Below, in pieces: positions 6,243 to 11,830 of a DNA stretch of 12,727 nt. The notes under the pieces were generated by a model. That model saw only the letters and a program-made list of their open reading frames with translations, was not told where the DNA came from and made no database searches. Position numbers and translations under genes: made by a program. Within the stretch, counting starts at the first letter, position 1. Each line of letters begins with the position of its first letter. The DNA comes from an uncultured Oscillospiraceae bacterium (GTDB lineage: Bacteria > Bacillota > Clostridia > Oscillospirales > Ruminococcaceae): contig URGQ01000041.1 in NCBI GenBank assembly GCA_900547385.1, forward strand, positions 1-12,727, written 5' to 3'.

Positions 6243-7457
6243 ATGTTCATGAAGAAAGAATGGGTGGCCATGCTGCTGGCGGGCGGCCAGGGCAGTCGGC
6301 TGTACGCCCTTACCAAAAAGCTGGCCAAGCCCGCGGTGCCCTTTGGCGGCAAATACCGCATCATCGATTTCCCCCTTTCCAACTGTGTCAATTCCGGCAT
6401 AGATACTGTGGGCGTACTGACTCAGTACCAGCCGCTGGTGCTCAATGAATACCTGGGCAACGGCCAGCCGTGGGATTTGGACCGGCTGAACGGCGGCGTA
6501 TTTGTACTGCCCCCCTACCAGAAGAGCAGCGGCAGTGACTGGTACACCGGCACCGCCAATGCAATCTGTCAGAATATACTATTTATCGAGCGCTATGACC
6601 CCGAATATGTCCTCATCCTCTCCGGTGATCACATCTACAAGATGGACTACACCAAGATGCTGGATCACCACAAAAAGATGGGCGCGGACTGCACCATCGC
6701 GGTTTTTGAAGTGCCGATGGAGGAAGCCTCCCGCTTTGGTATTATGAATACCCGCGAGGATACCACCATCTACGAGTTTGAGGAAAAGCCCAAGAACCCC
6801 AAGAGCAACCTGGCCTCGATGGGTGTCTATATCTTTACCTGGAAAAAGCTGCGGGAATACCTGCTGGCCGATGACGCCGACCCTGCTTCCGAAAAGGATT
6901 TTGGTAAGAACATTATCCCCAAGATGTTGGCGGCAGGCGAAAAGCTGGTAGCCTATTCCTTTGAGGGCTACTGGAAGGATGTCGGCACCATCGATAGCCT
7001 GTGGGAGGCCAATATGGACCTGTTGGATCCCAAGGTGCCGATGGATCTTTACGACCCCAGCTGGAAGATTTACAGCCGCAACCCCTGCATGCCGCCGCAC
7101 TACATTGCGCCAGGCGCCAAGGTACAGAACTCGATGGTCTCTGAGGGCTGCGAGATCGCCGGCCATGTGGATTTCTCCATCCTGTTCTCCGGTGTTCATG
7201 TGGCTAAAAACGCCGTGGTGGATTCCAGCATCCTAATGCCAGGCGCCGTGGTGGAAGAGGGCGCCGAAGTGCACTTTGCCATTGTGGCGGAAAACGCGGT
7301 GATCCGCCGGGGCGCCTATGTGGGCGAACGCCCGGAACTGATGGCCGATAAAGACCAGTGGGGCGTTACCGTCATTGGTGCCGGGGTCACCGTTGGGGCT
7401 GGAGCTATTGTACCCGCCCGCGGCATGGTAGAAGAAGATGTAGGGGAGGTGCTGTAA
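6243..7457 (+). CDS. glgC: Glucose-1-phosphate adenylyltransferase, catalytic subunit
   Basis: The 404-aa enzyme converts glucose-1-phosphate and ATP to ADP-glucose and pyrophosphate, the committed step of bacterial glycogen synthesis. The nucleotidyltransferase domain has the pyrophosphorylase loop GGQGSRL (14-20), PFGGKYRIIDFPLSN, GTANAI, the metal-site aspartate in LSGDHIYKMDY (D129), EEKPKNPKSN and YWKDVGTID. The C-terminal third shows left-handed beta-helix-like hexapeptide repeats (for example SMVSEGCEIAGHV and NAVVDSSILMPGAVV). The start at 6243 has AAGGAG overlapping the end of glgB, 9 nt upstream; an ATG at 6249 would be too far. It is probably translationally coupled to glgB and sits 1 nt before glgD, its likely partner subunit. 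Confidence 0.97.
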   Translation: MFMKKEWVAMLLAGGQGSRLYALTKKLAKPAVPFGGKYRIIDFPLSNCVNSGIDTVGVLTQYQPLVLNEYLGNGQPWDLDRLNGGVFVLPPYQKSSGSDWYTGTANAICQNILFIERYDPEYVLILSGDHIYKMDYTKMLDHHKKMGADCTIAVFEVPMEEASRFGIMNTREDTTIYEFEEKPKNPKSNLASMGVYIFTWKKLREYLLADDADPASEKDFGKNIIPKMLAAGEKLVAYSFEGYWKDVGTIDSLWEANMDLLDPKVPMDLYDPSWKIYSRNPCMPPHYIAPGAKVQNSMVSEGCEIAGHVDFSILFSGVHVAKNAVVDSSILMPGAVVEEGAEVHFAIVAENAVIRRGAYVGERPELMADKDQWGVTVIGAGVTVGAGAIVPARGMVEEDVGEVL

Positions 7458-7458
7458 C

Positions 7459-8556
7459 ATGGCCAATAACAAAATGACGGGCATTATCTTTTCCAATTCG
7501 CACGATGACGCCTTGGGTGGCCTGACCGCGCGACGCTCCATGGGCTCAGTGCCCTTTGCCAGCCGTTACCGCCTCATCGACCTGGTCCTTTCCCGCATGT
7601 CCCACGCCGGAGTGGATTCTGTCGCCCTGGTTATGCAGAACAACTATCACTCCCTGATGGAACACATCGGCTCCGGTAAGGAGTGGGATCTTTCCCGCAA
7701 GCGGGGCGGCATTGCCTATTTCCCGCCCTATTCCTCCGCCGGCAGCGCCGGTTACAGCCGCGGTACGCTGGAATCGATGACCAGCCTTTTGGGCTATCTG
7801 CAAAGCTCCAGCGCCGATTACATCGCCGTTTCGGATTGTGATGTCATCTGCGGTGTCGATCTTTCCGATGTCCTGGAGTATCACATTGCGCATAAAGCAG
7901 GCATTACCCTTATCTGCACGGAGCACGGACACAGCTCGGTCATGGTTTCCGCCGGAGAGGACGGCCGCCTGCTGGAAGCCACCCGCGGCGGCGAAGGCGA
8001 CCTGATGTTCAATAATATGTATATCGTCAACCGGGAACTGCTCATTCAGTTGGTGACCGAAGCTGCCAGCCTGAATCAGTATTCCTTTGTGGATACCTGC
8101 CTGATCCAAAAAGGGCGGGAATTGCCCATCTACTGCTATCGGTATGACGGCTTTTGCCGGGCGGCCAACAGCATGCAGGCCTACTTTGAGATCTCGATGC
8201 GTCTGCTGGACCCCGCGGTGCGCAGCATTCTGTTCCCCATGGACCGTCCCGTTTACACCCGCGTGCAGGATGAGGTCCCGGTGAAATACGGTCTTTCCGC
8301 CGCCGTTTCCAATTCTCTTGTGGCCGATGGCTGCATCATCGAGGGCCGGGTGGAAAATTGCATTGTATTCCGTGGGGCCCGCATTGGGCATGGTGCGGTG
8401 GTGAAAAATTCCATCATCATGCAGGGCTGTTACATTGGCAATGGTGCCGACTTGGATTACTGCATCTGTGATAAGGGCGTGCTGGTGGCCGATAATCGTC
8501 GTCTGGCAGGTTATGCCAGCTATCCGCTTTACCTTCCGCGGGATACCAGAGTCTGA
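7459..8556 (+). CDS. glgD: Glucose-1-phosphate adenylyltransferase-like regulatory subunit
   Basis: This 365-aa protein is homologous to GlgC but lacks the catalytic loop: where GlgC has GGQGSRL it has NSHDDALGG. It keeps the framework motifs FASRYRLIDLVLSRM, GSGKEWDLSRKRGG and the beta-helix-like C-terminus (for example GCIIEGRVENCIVFRGARI). In Bacillota such GlgD proteins form a heteromer with GlgC and change its activity and affinity; that role is taken from the family. The ATG at 7459 follows the glgC stop after one base, with AGGGGAGG (7442-7449) inside the end of glgC, so the pair is probably made in a coupled ratio. Retention of SDCDVICGVD shows that part of the nucleotide site persists, but activity without the loop is unlikely. 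Confidence 0.95.
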   Translation: MANNKMTGIIFSNSHDDALGGLTARRSMGSVPFASRYRLIDLVLSRMSHAGVDSVALVMQNNYHSLMEHIGSGKEWDLSRKRGGIAYFPPYSSAGSAGYSRGTLESMTSLLGYLQSSSADYIAVSDCDVICGVDLSDVLEYHIAHKAGITLICTEHGHSSVMVSAGEDGRLLEATRGGEGDLMFNNMYIVNRELLIQLVTEAASLNQYSFVDTCLIQKGRELPIYCYRYDGFCRAANSMQAYFEISMRLLDPAVRSILFPMDRPVYTRVQDEVPVKYGLSAAVSNSLVADGCIIEGRVENCIVFRGARIGHGAVVKNSIIMQGCYIGNGADLDYCICDKGVLVADNRRLAGYASYPLYLPRDTRV

Positions 8557-8566
8557 GCCTCGCTTA

Positions 8567-8625
8567 TTTTAGCTTGACTAAAACTGTGCGGATGCCGCAG
8601 GCGATGGCCCCCGTACCGCGCAGTT
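8567..8625 (+). other. Two adjacent hairpins between glgD and glgA
   Basis: TTTTAG and CTAAAA (8567-8572, 8578-8583) form a perfect 6-bp stem. AACTGTGCGG and CCGCGCAGTT (8582-8591, 8616-8625) form a 10-bp stem with one G-U pair and a 24-nt loop. The stems overlap by two bases, so they may compete. Neither is followed by a T run, so these are not ordinary terminators. They may be an RNA processing or stability element that sets glgA expression apart from glgBCD. Confidence 0.5.
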
Positions 8626-8655
8626 ACCTATTATATATAAGGAGGAAAGCCTGCA

Positions 8656-10071
8656 ATGAAAATTCTGTTTGCGTGCAGCGAGTGTAGCCCCTTTGCCGCC
8701 TCCGGCGGGCTGGCCGATGTGGCAGGTTCCCTGCCGGCCGCCCTGCAAAAGGAGGGCGCCGAGTGCCGGGTCATTATGCCGCTTTACGGCAGCATCGGCC
8801 TGCAGTGGCGCGCCAATATGACCTTTCTCACCAGCTTTGGGGTGCCGCTTTCCTGGCGGGTGGCGCACTGCGGTGTCTTTACCATGCAGTATGGCGGCGT
8901 ACAGTATTACTTCCTGGATAATGAACAGTACTTCAAGCGGGAGGGCGGCATCTACGGCTACTTTGATGAAGCCGAGCGCTTTGCGTTTTTCTCTAAGGCT
9001 GTGCTGGAGACCCTAACCCACATTGATTATGAGCCGGATGTCATCCACTGCAATGACTGGCAGACCGCTCTTATCCCGGTTTACCTCAATGTATTCTATC
9101 GCGAGGTCCCCAAGCTCTCCCGGACGCATACCGTCTTTACCATTCATAATATCCAGTATCAGGGGCAGTTCGGGCTGGATGTAGCCGGGGATGTGTGCGG
9201 GCTGCCGGACTGGGCCATCGGTAAGGTGGAATTCCACGGGGACCTGAATATGATGAAAGGCGCCCTGGAGGAATGCGAGCGCATCTCCACCGTAAGCCCC
9301 ACCTATGCCAAGGAGATCCTCGACCCCTATTTTGGCCATGGGCTGGATGAGATCCTGCGGCAGAAGGAGTGGAAGCTGTGCGGCATCCTCAATGGCATTG
9401 ATACCGTTGGCTACAATCCCTCCAGGGATCACGCCCTGGCCGCCAATTTCTCGGCGAGAAAGCCGGAGGGCAAGGCCCTGTGCAAGGCCGCCCTCCAGCA
9501 GCAGATGCACCTGCCGGAAGAACCCGATACCCCCATCCTGGCCATGGTAAGCCGCATGGTGAGCCACAAGGGCTTTGACCTGGTGCGCTACGCCATGGAG
9601 AATATGCTGCGCATGGGGATGCAGGTCGTCATACTGGGCAGCGGCGAGCAGCAGTACGAGGATTTTTTCCACGAGATGCAGCGCCGGCACCCGCAGCAGG
9701 TGGCCTTTACCTGCGGGTTTATGCCCACCCTCTCCCGGCAGATCTACGCCGGAGCCGATTTCTTCCTGATGCCCAGCCAAAGCGAGCCCTGCGGCCTGGC
9801 CCAGATGATCGCCCTGCGGTATGGCACCATTCCCATCGTGCGCAGCACCGGCGGCCTGGCGGATTCCATCATCGACTGGGACACCCCGGGCGGCGGCTGC
9901 GGCTTCACCTTCCAGAGCTACAATGCCGATGATATGCTGGGGGCCGTGCGGCGGGCCATGGGGCTGTATCACAGCGAATACCGCGCCGAAATGCTGCCCC
10001 GCGCCCTCAAGTGCGATTTTAGCTGGCGGCGCAGCGCCAAGCAGTACATGTCCATGTATTTGGGCATATAA
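8656..10071 (+). CDS. glgA: Glycogen synthase (ADP-glucose type, GT5)
   Basis: The 471-aa retaining glucosyltransferase elongates alpha-1,4 glucan chains from ADP-glucose. The N-terminal Rossmann domain starts MKILFACSECSPF and has SGGLADVAGSLP. HCNDWQTALIP, FTIHNIQYQGQFG and MKGALEECERISTVSPTYAKEI are typical of the family. The C-terminal domain has MVSRMVSHKGFDLV and the conserved SEPCGLAQMIALRYGTIPI with the family glutamate at residue 377, followed by STGGLADSI. The residue at position 15, lysine in the KTGGL motif of E. coli GlgA, is alanine here. Length matches the family (about 477 aa). AAGGAGG (8639-8645) lies 10 nt before the ATG. A 99-nt gap after glgD contains hairpins but no convincing promoter. 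It is the last gene before the operon terminator. Confidence 0.97.
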   Translation: MKILFACSECSPFAASGGLADVAGSLPAALQKEGAECRVIMPLYGSIGLQWRANMTFLTSFGVPLSWRVAHCGVFTMQYGGVQYYFLDNEQYFKREGGIYGYFDEAERFAFFSKAVLETLTHIDYEPDVIHCNDWQTALIPVYLNVFYREVPKLSRTHTVFTIHNIQYQGQFGLDVAGDVCGLPDWAIGKVEFHGDLNMMKGALEECERISTVSPTYAKEILDPYFGHGLDEILRQKEWKLCGILNGIDTVGYNPSRDHALAANFSARKPEGKALCKAALQQQMHLPEEPDTPILAMVSRMVSHKGFDLVRYAMENMLRMGMQVVILGSGEQQYEDFFHEMQRRHPQQVAFTCGFMPTLSRQIYAGADFFLMPSQSEPCGLAQMIALRYGTIPIVRSTGGLADSIIDWDTPGGGCGFTFQSYNADDMLGAVRRAMGLYHSEYRAEMLPRALKCDFSWRRSAKQYMSMYLGI

Positions 10072-10077
10072 TAAAAA

Positions 10078-10122
10078 ACAAGCCCCTGCGGATGGAAAAA
10101 TCCGGGGGGCTTGTCTTTTTTT
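10078..10122 (+). terminator. Terminator of the glycogen operon
   Basis: ACAAGCCCC pairs with GGGGCTTGT and CGGAT with ATCCG (stem arms 10078-10093 and 10100-10114, with a small internal bulge, loop GGAAAA), followed by CTTTTTTTG. It starts 6 nt after the glgA stop codon. Confidence 0.93.
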
Positions 10123-10139
10123 GTCGATTATGTTACCAT
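10111..10139 (+). promoter_or_regulatory. Possible promoter of the type I toxin mRNA
   Basis: -35 TTGTCT (10111-10116) and -10 TACCAT (10134-10139) are separated by 17 nt; each matches consensus at 4 of 6 bases. The -35 overlaps the operon terminator. Transcription would begin near 10146 at GGTGCGACC, the same sequence found at the start of the antisense RNA. Confidence 0.4.
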
Positions 10140-10205
10140 AACCATGGTGCGACCAACACGGCCGGCGGTTGTTTTCCCCGTTCCTTTGTGAAGGGGGTGA
10201 TGCGT

Positions 10206-10286
10206 ATGGTTACATACGAGGCGCTTTTTGCCTTTTGTTTAGTAATTATTAGCATCATTGCTTTATTTCAAGGCAATAAAAAATAA
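10206..10286 (+). CDS. Holin-like type I toxin peptide (TxpA/BsrG-like)
   Basis: This 26-aa peptide begins MVTYEALFAF, has a single hydrophobic membrane span (about residues 6-21) and ends in a short polar, basic tail (QGNKK). The pattern M-x-x-[YF]-E-A-L plus one span and a KK tail matches the putative holin-like toxins of Bacillota (Pfam Hol_Tox group, which includes TxpA and BsrG of Bacillus subtilis). Family members insert in the membrane and stop growth when unrepressed. A very purine-rich ribosome binding site, AAGGGGGTG (10191-10199), precedes the ATG; an in-frame ATG at 10200 overlaps that site too closely. The stop codon lies in the stem of a bidirectional terminator shared with an opposing antisense RNA. 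Its long leader and RNA context fit a type I toxin-antitoxin system. Confidence 0.85.
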   Translation: MVTYEALFAFCLVIISIIALFQGNKK

Positions 10287-10363
10287 CCGCCCACTCTACC
10301 AAAGTAACGGTTATTTTTAACTAAAACTTTCGGGGAGACAACCGCTGTCCGGTCGCACCCTTC
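10277..10363 (-). ncRNA. Antisense antitoxin RNA of the type I system
   Basis: A consensus promoter (10370-10398, minus strand) starts an RNA near 10363 that runs toward the toxin gene and ends at the shared terminator, giving about 87 nt with no ORF. It overlaps the 3' end of the toxin coding region and mRNA by about 40 nt, so pairing there is the expected repression mechanism, as in RatA/TxpA and SR4/BsrG. Its 5' part contains a small GACA/TGTC hairpin. Ends are predicted from promoter and terminator positions. Confidence 0.75.
10279..10318. terminator. Bidirectional terminator shared by toxin mRNA and antisense RNA
   Basis: AAAAATAACCG (10279-10289) and CGGTTATTTTT (10308-10318) form a perfect 11-bp stem with an 18-nt loop. 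The arms themselves provide the U tracts in both directions. The toxin stop codon (10284-10286) is inside the left arm. Confidence 0.9.
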
Positions 10364-10369
10364 GTTTAT

Positions 10370-10398
10370 ATAGTAGCATTTTCCCTCTGCAATGTCAA
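10370..10398 (-). promoter_or_regulatory. Strong promoter of the antisense antitoxin RNA
   Basis: On the minus strand, a perfect -35 TTGACA (10398-10393), a 17-nt spacer and -10 TACTAT (10375-10370). It looks much stronger than the candidate toxin promoter, as expected for an antitoxin RNA that must be in excess. Confidence 0.87.
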
Positions 10399-10445
10399 CC
10401 CTGCCCCGTATAAGGCGGGCCGCGGCGGGAAAAATTACACTGATT

Positions 10446-10466
10446 ACAATTTCGTAACCGAATTGT
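10446..10466. promoter_or_regulatory. Imperfect inverted repeat upstream of surface protein copy 3
   Basis: ACAATTTCG and CGAATTGT pair with one bulged T around a TAAC loop, about 90 bp upstream of the copy 3 promoter. It is AT-rich like the operator candidate at 10537-10559 and may be a second protein-binding site. The rest of 10323-10551 holds only the antitoxin promoter and no credible gene. Confidence 0.35.
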
Positions 10467-10536
10467 GTATCTTTGGCGTACACATCTGTATATGGTTGGA
10501 GGAATTCACGGATTATTTACAAATTTTCACCCTAAA

Positions 10537-10559
10537 AATTGCAAAAGGGGGTTGCAATT
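10537..10559. promoter_or_regulatory. Candidate operator overlapping the copy 3 promoter
   Basis: AATTGCAA (10537-10544) and TTGCAATT (10552-10559) form a perfect 8-bp inverted repeat with a 7-nt spacer, AAGGGGG. The right arm contains the whole -35 element, so a dimeric regulator bound here would cover the RNA polymerase site. The regulator is not in this window. Confidence 0.6.
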
Positions 10560-10580
10560 GGTTACAATATGTAATACAAT
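10552..10580 (+). promoter_or_regulatory. Promoter of surface protein copy 3
   Basis: -35 TTGCAA (10552-10557), a 17-nt spacer and -10 TACAAT (10575-10580), close to consensus. Transcription should begin near 10587, giving a leader of about 59 nt. Confidence 0.82.
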
Positions 10581-10591
10581 GACTATGGTAA

Positions 10592-10610
10592 GCGGCGGTG
10601 GAGACGCCGC
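10592..10610 (+). other. Leader hairpin of surface protein copy 3
   Basis: GCGGCG (10592-10597) and CGCCGC (10605-10610) form a 6-bp all-GC stem with a 7-nt loop within about 5 nt of the predicted transcript start, well before the ribosome binding site. A 5'-end hairpin of this kind can protect an abundant mRNA from decay; that function is inference. Confidence 0.6.
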
Positions 10611-10630
10611 ACACCACACCAAAATAATTT

Positions 10631-10699
10631 TAGGAGGAAATCACAATGAAAAAAGTACTCGCACTGGTACTGGCTGTCATCATGGTTTGCACCATGGCT
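10631..10699 (+). repeat. Constant 5' module, copy 3
   Basis: From the ribosome binding site (TAGGAGG) through the signal-peptide codons, 69 bases are identical to the reverse complement of 2902-2970 and, where visible, to 1-53. Similarity stops sharply at both ends. Confidence 0.92.
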
Positions 10700-11743
10700 T
10701 TCGCTATCACCGTTAATACAAACGGTAACGATCCTTACACCAGCGCCCCCGGCACCTATTCTCAGTTGGTTCCCGGCACCGTTCTCTACTTCACCGTGAC
10801 CGATCTCGCTGGCACTCCCGGTTGGTACAAGGACTCCAACAATAATTTTGTTCCGGAGAACAACAAGGTTGGTATTACCTATGGTAAGGGCGCTGACCTC
10901 GTTAAGTCTGCTGGTTGGGTTCAGGTTGCTGCCGATAAAACTAATCCTGATTCTTGGCAGTATCAGATCACCATGAAGGATAGCGAAACTGCTACCTATG
11001 ATGGCAAGGCTTATGACTTCTCCATCACCAAGGTTACCTTCAAGGCTACCGGCAAGCTGGAGCAGACCTATGTCTTTGATGGCAAGGGCACTAACCCCGC
11101 TAAGTATGAGATGGACTACGGTCTGACTACTGGCGAACTGCTGCTCGACGACACCACCAAGCCCACTGTTATCACCGGTTTCAATGCCAAGTTCTCTGTC
11201 GGCGTTCTCACCACTCTGGTTGCTAACACCGATGCTGAAGGCAAGCCCGTAACCGAAAACACTTGGGTTCTGCAGGATGCTGCCAGCAAGTATGGCGTTG
11301 CTTTCAAGGCTACCGCTGGCACCAAGGTTCTGCGCAAGAACTACACTGGCAGCTTCATGACCTCTGCTTGGGAGACCAAGTATGGCTATGATAGCACCCT
11401 CAATCTCGCTCAGGCTGTTAACGACACCAACTTGGTTGGTACCGCTACCATCACTGATTGGAGCAACAAGTACAACATTTATGTTGTCAGCATCGATGGT
11501 TCCGTTGCTAAGGCTGCTGTAACTGTTAACGATGGTGTTGCAACTGCTAAAGTTCCCGCCTATAGTGCTGTTGTTCTTTACAACGGTGCCCTGAAGAATG
11601 TTTCCAGCATCTCTGGCACCACCACTGGCTCCACCGGCACCACCACCAACCCCGGCACCGGCGCTAACGATGTTGTTGGCGTAGCTGCTGCTCTGGCTGT
11701 TGTTGCTCTGGTTTCCGGCGCTGCCATCTCCCTGAAGAAATAA
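10646..11743 (+). CDS. Secreted, probably wall-anchored surface protein, copy 3
   Basis: The 365-aa precursor has the family signal peptide (cleavage after A-F-A near residue 20), a variable middle and the constant C-terminus (Thr/Gly linker, NPGTG, hydrophobic segment, KK). The ATG at 10646 follows AGGAGGAA at about 7 nt. The middle is more diverged from copies 1 and 2 than those two are from each other. Still, phrases such as YNIYVVSIDG near the end line up with copy 1 (MNLYAVDKNG), so the C-terminal domain is probably common to all. It is rich in Thr, Val, Ala, Gly and Lys with no cysteine in the mature part, typical of extracellular beta-rich proteins. Codon use is strongly biased to GCT, GTT, AAG and ACC. 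It has its own promoter, operator-like repeat, leader hairpin and terminator, so it is probably the expressed, monocistronic member seen best here. Function is unknown. Confidence 0.94.
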   Translation: MKKVLALVLAVIMVCTMAFAITVNTNGNDPYTSAPGTYSQLVPGTVLYFTVTDLAGTPGWYKDSNNNFVPENNKVGITYGKGADLVKSAGWVQVAADKTNPDSWQYQITMKDSETATYDGKAYDFSITKVTFKATGKLEQTYVFDGKGTNPAKYEMDYGLTTGELLLDDTTKPTVITGFNAKFSVGVLTTLVANTDAEGKPVTENTWVLQDAASKYGVAFKATAGTKVLRKNYTGSFMTSAWETKYGYDSTLNLAQAVNDTNLVGTATITDWSNKYNIYVVSIDGSVAKAAVTVNDGVATAKVPAYSAVVLYNGALKNVSSISGTTTGSTGTTTNPGTGANDVVGVAAALAVVALVSGAAISLKK

Positions 11744-11822
11744 GTTAGTCTACTGACTGCTTAAATCTCCTAAGAGATAAACCAAATCACCCCCCGGTTT
11801 CTCCAGCCGGGGGGCTTTCTTT
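11634..11822 (+). repeat. Constant 3' module, copy 3
   Basis: The segment repeats 979-1167 in the same orientation and 1768-1955 inverted. Bases 11634-11744 are identical in all three, and the UTR and terminator differ at only a few positions. Copies 1 and 3 are thus direct repeats about 10.6 kb apart. Confidence 0.93.
11790..11822 (+). terminator. Terminator of surface protein copy 3
   Basis: CCCCCCGG (11790-11797) pairs with CCGGGGGG (11807-11814), followed by CTTTCTTT. It lies 8 nt from the end of the convergent alr gene and may stop minus-strand transcripts too, though its minus-strand tail is not T-rich. Confidence 0.92.
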
Positions 11823-11830
11823 ATGCTTGG

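Noticed and set aside
9013..9972. A 319-codon open frame on the minus strand inside glgA
   Set aside because: It is a shadow of the well-supported glgA frame caused by GC-rich codon structure, with no family motifs.
10465..10716. An 83-codon plus-strand ORF upstream of copy 3
   Set aside because: It spans the copy 3 promoter, operator, leader and start region in another frame and has no ribosome site at its start.
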